From Planctomycetia bacterium (GTDB taxonomy: Bacteria > Planctomycetota > Planctomycetia > Gemmatales > Gemmataceae): DNA of 57,351 nucleotides. Positions within the stretch are counted from its first letter, which is position 1, and each line of letters starts with the position of its first letter. The position numbers were made by a program, and so were the translations under genes. The DNA is taken from contig SXID01000096.1 in assembly GCA_005772955.1 (NCBI GenBank), positions 1 through 57,351 of the forward strand, read 5' to 3'. The notes under the pieces were generated by a model that worked only from the letters and a program-made list of their open reading frames with translations, did not search any database and was not told the origin of the DNA. Below are positions 42,031-48,685 of this stretch, piece after piece.

Positions 42031-42084
42031 GAAACCTACCCCCCAACCCCCTCCCTGAAGGGAAGGGGTTGGGGGGTAGGTTTC
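42031..42084. repeat. Perfect 20-bp hairpin with CCCCCCAACCCC core, secY-adk spacer
   Basis: GAAACCTACCCCCCAACCCC (42031-42050) and its complement (42065-42084), with a short CTCCCTGAAGGGAA loop. The same core occurs inside pfaA at 54111-54197. It begins 10 nt after the secY stop. The rest of the 224-nt spacer, up to adk, has no gene. Confidence 0.9.
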
Positions 42085-42244
42085 TTGCCCCCCCTTCTCT
42101 TTTTTCGGCCGTTGGTGACAATACAGAGGTTGTGAAGGATCGGTGTGCCTCTCCCCGACCCGGCACCGGGCACGCTCGACTTCGGTTGGCGTGGGCCGGG
42201 CGACGCTCCGGCCGTTGCCGGCGGCCCCCGCAAGGTGACGGTTC

Positions 42245-42799
42245 ATGCGACTGGTGCTCCTCGGACTCCCCGGCTGTGGCAAAGGGACGCAAGCCCGACT
42301 GCTGGTTGAGCGACTCGGCCTCACTTACATCGGCACAGGCGACATCCTTCGCGACGCGATCGCCCGTGGCACCGAAATGGGGCGCGAGGTTGCGCCGTTG
42401 ATGGAGCGGGGACTTCTCGTTCCCGACCATCGCGTCAACGATGTGGTGGCCGAGTTGTTCCGCGGTGAGAGTCGACCGGAGAAATTCGTTACGGACGGGT
42501 ATCCCCGAACCTACGCCCAGGCGATCTCGTTCGACGCGCTACTCCGACTGGAGCATCTCGATCTGACCCACGTGATTCTCCTCACGATCTCGGACGACGA
42601 GGTGGTGCGGCGGATGCTCGCTCGCGGGCGTGAGGACGATAACGAGGACACGATTCGCCGACGGCTCAACGAGTTCCACAAAAACAACGACACGCTGGTT
42701 GAACACTACACCCGCTGCGGGGTGCTCCGCGAGATTCCCGCCGTCGGTGCGGTCGAAGACATCCACGCGAACATCGTTCGAGCGCTCGGCGCGAAGTAG
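42245..42799 (+). CDS. adk: Adenylate kinase (short-lid type)
   Basis: A 184-residue enzyme interconverting ATP + AMP and 2 ADP. The P-loop is LLGLPGCGKGTQA (about residues 5-17), and YIGTGDILRDAIARGTEMG and VTDGYPRTYAQA form the AMP-binding region. The short lid (RGREDDNEDTIRRRLNEFHKNNDTLVEHY) lacks the Cys4 zinc finger. The length fits the short family. ATG 42245 has only a weak ribosome site (AAGGTGACGGTTC). Adk beside secY is the usual spc-alpha arrangement. Confidence 0.96.
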   Translation: MRLVLLGLPGCGKGTQARLLVERLGLTYIGTGDILRDAIARGTEMGREVAPLMERGLLVPDHRVNDVVAELFRGESRPEKFVTDGYPRTYAQAISFDALLRLEHLDLTHVILLTISDDEVVRRMLARGREDDNEDTIRRRLNEFHKNNDTLVEHYTRCGVLREIPAVGAVEDIHANIVRALGAK

Positions 42800-42810
42800 A
42801 GGAGGCACCG

Positions 42811-43299
42811 GTGTTCGTCGCCGCGCTGGTTCTGCTGACCGCCGCCGACCCGGGGAAGCCGGAGTTCACCTACGGTGATTTCGCGCGACCCGCAGACAAG
42901 GTTGCCGCGACCGTCGAGAAGAACCGGGTCGTGTTCACGGTGACGAGTACGCGCGGGATCGGTGCCGCCACAATCAACCTCAAAGAGGGCGCGTGGCCGA
43001 AAGAGGTCGTGATTCTGCTGACCTACGAGAAGGGCGAGGGCTTCAAGAACCTGGAGAACTTCCGGCTCACGACGGACCGCATTTCGGCGACTGGGTCGAT
43101 CAAGTCGTCAGGGAAGGTGACGTTCGCGTTCCTCAACGCGAAGGGTGAACGCGAACCGCTCGAAGCAGGCGACTCGGGTGGAACGCTCGCCATCAAGATC
43201 GTGCAGACGGACAAGGGAATCGAATTGCGGCTGCCGCCGGACATGCTCGTCGGCTCGAAGTTCGTGACGCTCAGTTGGATTGACGCATTCCGGCGCTGA
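42811..43299 (+). CDS. Small exported hypothetical protein in the adk operon
   Basis: A 162-residue protein starting at GTG 42811, 12 nt after the adk stop. GAGGAGG at 42799-42805 is a very good ribosome site. The N-terminus MFVAALVLLTAADPG is a short, weak signal-like hydrophobic run. The mature part is beta-rich, with patterns like VVFTVTSTRGIGAATINLKEG and GIELRLPPDMLVGSKFVTLSWID. I do not recognise a family. Its insertion between adk and map, and translational spacing with adk, suggest it is expressed with the ribosomal genes. An alternative downstream start cannot be excluded. Confidence 0.7.
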   Translation: MFVAALVLLTAADPGKPEFTYGDFARPADKVAATVEKNRVVFTVTSTRGIGAATINLKEGAWPKEVVILLTYEKGEGFKNLENFRLTTDRISATGSIKSSGKVTFAFLNAKGEREPLEAGDSGGTLAIKIVQTDKGIELRLPPDMLVGSKFVTLSWIDAFRR

Positions 43300-43360
43300 A
43301 CCAACCCGAAGCGAAGGAGGGAGGCTGCGATGATACGTGACGGCATACGTCTGATTCGCG

Positions 43361-43433
43361 CCTCCCGTAGCTCAGCGGTTAGAGCCGCATCCTTATAAGT
43401 TGCAGGTCGTCGGTTCAAATCCGACCGGGAGGA
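43361..43433 (+). tRNA. tRNA-Ile (anticodon UAU)
   Basis: A 73-nt cloverleaf: acceptor CCTCCCG/CGGGAGG with discriminator A, D arm GCTC-AGCGGTTA-GAGC, anticodon arm GCATC-CTTATAA-GTTGC, T arm GTCGG-TTCAAAT-CCGAC. The anticodon TAT at 34-36 would read AUA Ile codons. The anticodon stem has a T-T mismatch and position 26 is C rather than a purine. CCA is not encoded (CTC follows). Most bacteria read AUA with tRNA-Ile(CAU) modified by TilS, so a UAU species is uncommon. It lies between adk and map. Confidence 0.85.
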
Positions 43434-43499
43434 CTCGCCGGCGCGTTGGCCGCGATGGGGTTGCTCGCTAGAGCGCTTTCCGGAAATGCGTAGCACCTC

Positions 43500-43561
43500 A
43501 ACGAACCGCGACCGCAAGGGAGCGGCAAAGCTCAACCACTCCCTTGCGGTCGCGGCTCGTT
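43500..43561. repeat. 23-bp inverted repeat upstream of map
   Basis: AACGAACCGCGACCGCAAGG and 3 nt (43500-43522) pairs with its complement (43539-43561), one mismatch. Its CCGCGACCGCAAGGGAG core resembles the 26-nt dispersed repeat. TAGAGCGC and GCGCTCTA outside form a second stem. Confidence 0.8.
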
Positions 43562-43604
43562 AAACAACGCTACACCGTTCCCAAACGCGCTCTAAACTCA
43601 ACAT

Positions 43605-44444
43605 ATGCTCCGACCCAATACCAACCGTCCGCCGGAACTGAAGTCCGCCCGCGAGATCGCGCTCATGCGAGAGGCGGGCAAACTCGTCGCGCGCGCGCTG
43701 AAGATCTGTCGCGACCTTGCCAAACCGGGCGTGAAGACGATCGAGATCGACCAGGCGGTCGAGGCGTTCTACGCGCGTCACATGGCCATTCCGCTGTTCA
43801 AAGGCTACCCCGGCAAGACGCCGTTCCCCGCGGTGACGTGCCTCAGCGTCAACGAGCAAGTCGTTCACGGCATCCCCGGCCAGCGCGTGCTGAAGGAAGG
43901 CGATTTGCTGAAGGTGGACACCGCGTGCAAGCTCAACGGCTGGTGTGCCGACCGCGCGATCACCGTTCCTATCGGTGCCGTGTCGCCCGAGAAGGCCCGG
44001 CTGCTGAAGGTCGGTGAGGAGACGCTTCAAATCGCGATCGACTTGTTGCCGAAACGCAAGTGGTGGAGCCAGGTCGCGAGCGAAATGCAAAAGCATGTCG
44101 AGCAGGCCGGGTTCAGCGTGGTCACGTCCTATGTGGGTCACGGCATCGGGCGAAGCATGCACGAGAACCCACAGGTCCCGAACTATGTGGACCGCGAGAC
44201 ACGCAAGGCGGACTTCAAACTCGAACCGGGCTTGACGCTCGCCGTCGAACCGATGGTGAACATGCGGCGTGCGGAAGTGGACACGCTCGGTGACCAGTGG
44301 ACTGTGGTGACGCGTGACCGGCTCGCGAGCGTGCATGTCGAACACACGCTCGCGCTCACGTCCAGTGGCGTGTTCATCATCACGGCCGACGAAGGCGCGT
44401 TCGACGAGGAGCCGACCCCACCAGCGCCCTCTGTCGCACAATAA
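43605..44444 (+). CDS. map: Methionine aminopeptidase, type I
   Basis: A 279-residue metalloprotease removing N-terminal Met. The five metal ligands are visible: Asp in LLKVDTACKLNGWCADRAI (two Asp, about residues 105 and 116), His in SYVGHGIGRSMHENP, Glu in LAVEPMVNM and Glu in VHVEHTLAL. A short N-terminal arm (MLRPNTNRPPELKSAREIALMREAG) and a Pro-rich tail flank the fold. Placed between the tRNA and rpmJ, where infA usually follows map but is absent here. Confidence 0.95.
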   Translation: MLRPNTNRPPELKSAREIALMREAGKLVARALKICRDLAKPGVKTIEIDQAVEAFYARHMAIPLFKGYPGKTPFPAVTCLSVNEQVVHGIPGQRVLKEGDLLKVDTACKLNGWCADRAITVPIGAVSPEKARLLKVGEETLQIAIDLLPKRKWWSQVASEMQKHVEQAGFSVVTSYVGHGIGRSMHENPQVPNYVDRETRKADFKLEPGLTLAVEPMVNMRRAEVDTLGDQWTVVTRDRLASVHVEHTLALTSSGVFIITADEGAFDEEPTPPAPSVAQ

Positions 44445-44455
44445 TTCGCGCCCAC

Positions 44456-44505
44456 TTCGCCGGTTGTGGCTTTGCGAGCAAACCTGCGAAGCCACAACCG
44501 GCGAA
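44456..44505. repeat. Perfect 17-bp hairpin, map-rpmJ spacer
   Basis: TTCGCCGGTTGTGGCTT (44456-44472) and its complement (44489-44505), loop 16 nt. It begins 11 nt after the map stop codon. The remaining 140 nt to rpmJ hold no infA-like frame. Confidence 0.88.
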
Positions 44506-44649
44506 GGCAAGAATCTGGCGTTCGCCACTTGTCGGTTCTGCGGTCCCGGCTAGATTGAAGGTTTACCGGACGTGTACGGTTTTTACGGAATTTGGAGTGG
44601 CCGTGACGCCCCGATTCGGGCGACAGGCTGCGAGGTTAATGGGTGCCCC

Positions 44650-44763
44650 ATGAAGGTGCGAGCGAGCGTGCGACGGATCTGCGAGAAGTGTAAACTTATC
44701 AAGCGGAAGGGCGTCGTGCGCGTTATCTGCGAAGACCCGCGACACAAGCAACGGCAAGGCTAG
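44650..44763 (+). CDS. rpmJ: 50S ribosomal protein L36, zinc type
   Basis: A 37-residue protein, standard length. [37 protein letters not shown] shows the zinc ligands Cys11, Cys14, Cys27 and His32. ATG 44650 is the standard start; a frame upstream stays open but is not conserved. No clear ribosome site is visible (GGTGCCCC precedes the ATG). It follows map directly, in infA's usual company, but infA itself is missing. Confidence 0.95.
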   Translation: MKVRASVRRICEKCKLIKRKGVVRVICEDPRHKQRQG

Positions 44764-44774
44764 TTTTGTAGGGT

Positions 44775-44800
44775 GGGACAAGGCTTTGCGCAGGCCCACC
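44775..44800 (+). repeat. Third copy of the 26-nt repeat (single arm)
   Basis: One mismatch to the arms of the inverted repeat at 22282-22380. It begins 12 nt after the rpmJ stop, filling most of the rpmJ-rpsM spacer. Confidence 0.8.
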
Positions 44801-44831
44801 ATCCCCAACCTCAAGCGACAGAACACCAGCT

Positions 44832-45215
44832 ATGCCCCGTATCCAAGGCGTTGACATTCCACCGGACAAGCCGACTCACATCTCGCTGCGGTACATCCGC
44901 GGGATTGGGCCGACGACTTCGTTGGAAGTGTGCGAGAAGCTCAAGATCGACCCGCAGCGGCGGGCCAAAGAGCTGACCGACAAGGAAATCGCCGAGATCG
45001 CCGTTCTGCTCGACAAGGAGTACCTCGTTGAGGGGCCGCTCCGCCGTGTCGAGGGCGGGAACATCGCGCGGCTCAAGGAAATCAAGTGCTACCGTGGCGA
45101 ACGGCACCGTAAGAACCTGCCGGTCCGCGGTCAGCGATCCAAGACGAACGCCCGCACCCGCAAGGGCGTCCGCAAGACGGTCGCCGGCAAGAAGGGCGTC
45201 AAGGATATGCGGTAG
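44832..45215 (+). CDS. rpsM: 30S ribosomal protein S13
   Basis: A 127-residue protein of usual length. MPRIQGVDIPPDKPTHISLRYIRGIG is the S13 start (helix-two-turns-helix), and the end PVRGQRSKTNARTRKGVRKTVAGKKG is the conserved basic tail that reaches the P-site tRNA. The ATG at 44832 has no Shine-Dalgarno (ACACCAGCT precedes). It follows rpmJ by 68 nt. Confidence 0.97.
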   Translation: MPRIQGVDIPPDKPTHISLRYIRGIGPTTSLEVCEKLKIDPQRRAKELTDKEIAEIAVLLDKEYLVEGPLRRVEGGNIARLKEIKCYRGERHRKNLPVRGQRSKTNARTRKGVRKTVAGKKGVKDMR

Positions 45216-45220
45216 TGCCG

Positions 45221-45346
45221 CAGGAGTCAGGAGGCAGGAGGCAGGAGTCGGTTCTTCCCGACCCCTCTTCGCTGTTTCTGATTCTTGGCTTCTCTTATCC
45301 TTCAACCCTGACTCCTGAATCCTGAATCCTGAATCCTGACCCCTGC
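45221..45346. repeat. CAGGAGTC word-array inverted repeat, rpsM-rpsK spacer
   Basis: CAGGAGTCAGGAGGCAGGAGG words at 45221-45250 face CCTGACTCCTGAATCCTGAA words at 45308-45346. It begins 5 nt after the rpsM stop and ends 5 nt before the rpsK ATG. Confidence 0.85.
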
Positions 45347-45351
45347 AAAAC

Positions 45352-45732
45352 ATGGCTAAGAGCAAGAAAAAGAAGGCCCGCCGCAACGTAAGCCGCGGCA
45401 TCGCCCACGTGCAGAGCACGTTCAACAACACGATTATCACCATCACCGACACGAACGGCGACACGCTGTGCCATTCGTCGGGCGGTGCGGTCGGGTTCAA
45501 GGGCAGCCGCAAGAGCACGCCATTCGCGGCGCAACGGGCTGCCGAAGAGTGCGCCTCCAAGGCGTCGAAGTTCGGCGTCAAGGAAGTTGAAGTGCGGGTC
45601 AAGGGGCCAGGCGCCGGACGCGAGTCCGCCGTCACCGCGCTCCAGGCCTCCGGGTTGAACGTCAAGGCCATCGAAGACGTGACCCCGCTCCCACACAACG
45701 GTTGCCGACCGCCCAAGAAGCGGCGCGTTTAA
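45352..45732 (+). CDS. rpsK: 30S ribosomal protein S11
   Basis: A 126-residue protein of standard length. S11 motifs are [22 protein letters not shown] (about residues 18-39), [27 protein letters not shown] and the C-terminal [19 protein letters not shown]11 lies on the platform near the mRNA exit. The ATG at 45352 has no purine-rich site; the right arm of the word array ends 5 nt before it. Confidence 0.97.
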   Translation: MAKSKKKKARRNVSRGIAHVQSTFNNTIITITDTNGDTLCHSSGGAVGFKGSRKSTPFAAQRAAEECASKASKFGVKEVEVRVKGPGAGRESAVTALQASGLNVKAIEDVTPLPHNGCRPPKKRRV

Positions 45733-45782
45733 GACCACACCGGACCGCTTTGCGGTCTGGTCTCCGCGGGTTCGTGTCAGGA

Positions 45783-45818
45783 GTCAGGATTTCGCGGCTC
45801 GCGCCGCGGAATCCTGAC
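45783..45818. repeat. GTCAGGAT hairpin, rpsK-rpsD spacer
   Basis: GTCAGGATTTCGCGG with CCGCGGAATCCTGAC form a 15-bp stem (one G-T pair). A second stem, GACCGC-TTT-GCGGTC, lies just after rpsK. The rest of the 222-nt spacer has no gene. Confidence 0.8.
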
Positions 45819-45954
45819 TTCGACGTTGTTGTGCCCCTTCCCGTTCCGACTCTGGGGTTCGCCGGGAAGACACTCCAACGGACACCAACCTTTGCGTTTC
45901 GGCCGACGAACGTTTCGTCCGCCAACTGACCCCTGTTCCTTGTCCTCCCTCACT

Positions 45955-46593
45955 ATGGCACGCAACACAGACCCCGTTTGCAAGATGTGTCGTCGGGAAC
46001 AGGTGAAACTGTTCCTCAAGGGCGACCGGTGCTTCAGTCCGAAGTGCCCGATCGACCGCGAAGCCCTACCGCCCGGTATGCACGGCGCGCGGCGTTCCAA
46101 GACCTCCGAATACGGCATCCGTCTCCGCGAGAAGCAGAAGCTCAAGCGGTTCTACGGTGTGCTCGAAGCGCAGTTCCGCCGCTACTACCAACTCGCGACA
46201 CGCGCCACCGGTAACACCGGCGAGCAGTTGCTCTCGATTCTGGAACGCCGTCTCGATAACGTCGTCCACCGGCTCGGGTTTGCCATCAACCGCAACGCTG
46301 GCCGCCAGATGGTCGCCCACGGGCACATTCTGGTGAATGGCGTGAAGTGCGATATCCCCAGCATGTTGGTCAAGCCGGGTGACATCATCAAAGTGAAGGC
46401 CCGCGACGGCAGCTTGAAGATGGCCCGCGAGACGCTCGCGAAGGGCGTGGTTCGCATCCCGGACTTCCTCGAACTGACCGGGAGCCAGGACGCCCCCGAA
46501 GGCCGCATGACACGCGTGCCGAGTCGCCAGGACACCGACGAGCGCATCACGGACATCCGCGAGCAGCTCATCATCGAAATCGCCACCCGCTAA
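45955..46593 (+). CDS. rpsD: 30S ribosomal protein S4, zinc type
   Basis: A 212-residue protein, standard length. ATG 45955 begins ARNTDPVCKMCRREQVKLFLKGDRCFSPKC, the zinc knuckle with CxxC and a C-x6-C pair. The S4 domain follows: ERRLDNVVHRLGFAINRNAGRQMVAHGHILVNG (about residues 98-130). S4 nucleates 30S assembly and in E. coli represses the alpha operon. The ATG has weak upstream purines. Its stop codon is the first bases of a palindrome. Confidence 0.97.
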   Translation: MARNTDPVCKMCRREQVKLFLKGDRCFSPKCPIDREALPPGMHGARRSKTSEYGIRLREKQKLKRFYGVLEAQFRRYYQLATRATGNTGEQLLSILERRLDNVVHRLGFAINRNAGRQMVAHGHILVNGVKCDIPSMLVKPGDIIKVKARDGSLKMARETLAKGVVRIPDFLELTGSQDAPEGRMTRVPSRQDTDERITDIREQLIIEIATR

Positions 46594-46668
46594 AGTAGTA
46601 GGCACACGCGGTGTACCGTTGCTTCACGGGTGGTATCGCGACGGCACACGGAGTGTGCCTACTACTTT
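46592..46668. repeat. Perfect 16-bp hairpin at the rpsD stop codon
   Basis: AAAGTAGTAGGCACAC (46592-46607) and its complement (46653-46668). It begins inside the rpsD TAA. The loop is 45 nt and itself has short ACGG-CCGT pairs. Confidence 0.88.
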
Positions 46669-46773
46669 GACTTCCGGCCGTGACCGCCGGTGTTGTTTCG
46701 CGAAATGGCCGTCTGGTTCGCTTCTCCCACGGTCGCGGGGAGGGGCGGAAAGCCGATGGCAGGAGGATCGACC

Positions 46774-47784
46774 ATGCGCGTTCGTTGGCGCGGATTAGAG
46801 TTGCCGAGCCGGGTCCAGGCAGATCGCTCGACACTCACCGACATCTACGGGAAGTTCCACGCCGAACCCTTCGAGAAGGGCTTCGGTATGACCATCGGCA
46901 ACAGCATCCGCCGCATCTTGCTGTCCTCTTTGGAAGGCAGCGCGATCACCAAGGTGAAGATCCAGGGCGTGCAGCACGAGATTTCGACCATCACCGGCGT
47001 GGTGGAAGACGTGACGGACATCATCCTGAACGTCAAGAGCCTCGTGGTGAAGAACCTCTCGGATCAGCCCAAGACGATTCGCATTCAGAAGCACGAAGCC
47101 GGGTCGGTTCGCGGCGTGGACGTGCAGCACGACGAGTCGATCCAGATCATCAATCCCGAACACCACATCGCGACGCTGACCAGCGACGTGCCGTTCGTGA
47201 TGGAGATGACGGTCGAGAATGGTCGCGGCTACCGCACCGCCGACGACAACGCCGGGAAGGAACGCGAGGTCGGGGTGATCCCCGTCGATAGCAGTTTTTC
47301 TCCGGTCGTGCGAGTCAAGTACGACATCGAAGAGACCCGCGTCGGTCAGAAGACGAACTACGACCGTCTCGTGATGGAGATCTGGACGAACGGCACGCTC
47401 GCGCCGCAGATGGCGATCGTTGAGGCCGCGAAGATTCTCCGCAAGCACCTGAACCCGTTCGTGCAGTACACGGAGCCGGGGCCGGAGGTGCCGCTGGACG
47501 AAGTTTCCGTCGAAATCGGCGGCAACACGTCGGTCGCGGACGCGCAGAACGCGGAACTCGACCGCAAACTGAACATGAGCCTCGCCGAACTCGATCTGTC
47601 GGTGCGGGCGACGAACTGCTTGGAAACCGAAGGTATTCAGACCGTTCGCGATCTGGTGATTCGGACGTCGGAGGAGCTGCTCGAAGTGCGCAACTTCGGG
47701 GAAACCACCCTTCGCGAAGTGAAGTCCAAGCTCGAAGAACGCGGACTGATGCTCGGGATGCGGATCCCGCCACGCCGCTCGTAG
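46774..47784 (+). CDS. rpoA: DNA-directed RNA polymerase subunit alpha
   Basis: A 336-residue protein, standard length. ATG 46774 follows AGGAGG; upstream in-frame codons have no such site. The N-terminal dimerisation domain has [26 protein letters not shown] (about residues 31-56), and the C-terminal domain has [53 protein letters not shown], with the usual helix-hairpin-helix. It is followed by rplQ after a 157-nt spacer. Confidence 0.98.
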   Translation: MRVRWRGLELPSRVQADRSTLTDIYGKFHAEPFEKGFGMTIGNSIRRILLSSLEGSAITKVKIQGVQHEISTITGVVEDVTDIILNVKSLVVKNLSDQPKTIRIQKHEAGSVRGVDVQHDESIQIINPEHHIATLTSDVPFVMEMTVENGRGYRTADDNAGKEREVGVIPVDSSFSPVVRVKYDIEETRVGQKTNYDRLVMEIWTNGTLAPQMAIVEAAKILRKHLNPFVQYTEPGPEVPLDEVSVEIGGNTSVADAQNAELDRKLNMSLAELDLSVRATNCLETEGIQTVRDLVIRTSEELLEVRNFGETTLREVKSKLEERGLMLGMRIPPRRS

Positions 47785-47818
47785 TTCGTGGCGCGCGCCG
47801 CGAACACAAGAGGTCAGA

Positions 47819-47856
47819 AAACAGCGGACCGAGTCCGAAATGACCGGCCGCTGTTT
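47819..47856. repeat. Hairpin in rpoA-rplQ spacer
   Basis: AAACAGCGG (47819-47827) and CCGCTGTTT (47848-47856) form a 9-bp stem, with GAGGTC and GACC words around it. The rest of the 157-nt spacer has no gene. Confidence 0.7.
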
Positions 47857-47941
47857 CGTCACCTTCACCTGCCTTGGCACGGGGTGGAGTTCTTGCTTCT
47901 GATCTCGGATTTCTATCCTCCAACCTCTTCTGAGGGAAGCC

Positions 47942-48529
47942 ATGCGCCACCGTAAGCGCGGTCGTCACCTGAACCGCAACGCGAGTCACCGTCGGAGCCT
48001 GTTCCGCAACCTGACACGCGCACTCATCACGCACGAGAAGATCGTCACCACGCTGCCGAAGGCCAAAGAGATGCGGTCCTTCGTCGAGAAGATCATCACG
48101 CTTGCCAAGAAAGCGAACGCGGTGACCGTTGCCGCCGCCGGCAAGGGCGATGCGGAAGAGAAGAAGGCCAAGACCGAGGCGCTGCACTACCGCCGTCAGG
48201 CGATGGCGCTGCTCGGCCCGACCCACGGCACCGGCATCTGGGACAAGAAAGACGAAACCACCGGCGATACGGTGTTGAAGAAGCTGTTCCGCGAGATCGG
48301 GCCGCGGTATGCCGACCGTCCGGGCGGCTACACACGCGTCCTGAAGCAGCACTACCGACGCCTCGGCGACGGCGGCGCCACGGCGGTCGTGGAACTGCTG
48401 AAGGCCGGTGAGAAGAAGGTGCAAAAGAAGGGGCCAGCGACGATCGCGCCGGCACCGGCTCCTGCGCCAACCCCCATCGCCGCCGCTCCGACGACGCCCG
48501 CGGCCACCGAGACCCCGGCCACGAGTTGA
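47942..48529 (+). CDS. rplQ: 50S ribosomal protein L17 with Ala/Pro tail
   Basis: A 195-residue protein; usual is about 120-130. MRHRKRGRHLNRNASHRRSLFRNLTRALI is the L17 start, then TTLPKAKEMRSFVEKIITLAKK and GPRYADRPGGYTRVLK. The last 45 or so residues are a disordered Ala/Pro/Thr tail (APAPAPTPIAAAPTTPAATE). GAGGGAAGCC before ATG 47942 is a good ribosome site. It ends the ribosomal cluster. Confidence 0.96.
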   Translation: MRHRKRGRHLNRNASHRRSLFRNLTRALITHEKIVTTLPKAKEMRSFVEKIITLAKKANAVTVAAAGKGDAEEKKAKTEALHYRRQAMALLGPTHGTGIWDKKDETTGDTVLKKLFREIGPRYADRPGGYTRVLKQHYRRLGDGGATAVVELLKAGEKKVQKKGPATIAPAPAPAPTPIAAAPTTPAATETPATS

Positions 48530-48546
48530 CAGTCGTGTTGTCGGTG

Positions 48547-48608
48547 CCCTCTCCTGCAAGGGAGAGGGACAAGAATCTTCACGAACCCCCGCATTTTGCG
48601 GGGGTTCG
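48547..48608 (+). terminator. Double-hairpin terminator after rplQ
   Basis: First a CCCTCTCCTGCAAGGGAGAGGG stem (48547-48568, same family as 11464-11492). Then CGAACCCCCGCA / TGCGGGGGTTCG (48582-48593 and 48597-48608), a 12-bp stem followed by TTCGTTTCTGTTT. This is the best terminator in the window and probably ends the alpha operon. Confidence 0.8.
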
Positions 48609-48685
48609 TTCGTTTCTGTTTGACCGTTCGCGCGCGATCGGGTCCAATCGCTCTACGAACTTTACGGTCTGGCGAGGCGGTTTCC

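Noticed and set aside
43500-43561. Second tRNA or small RNA gene upstream of map
   Set aside because: The pairing is a simple inverted repeat without a cloverleaf, and its core recurs elsewhere as a repeat.
44572-44649. infA or an extended rpmJ upstream of ATG 44650
   Set aside because: The open frame there lacks any IF-1 motif, and L36 is universally about 37 residues.
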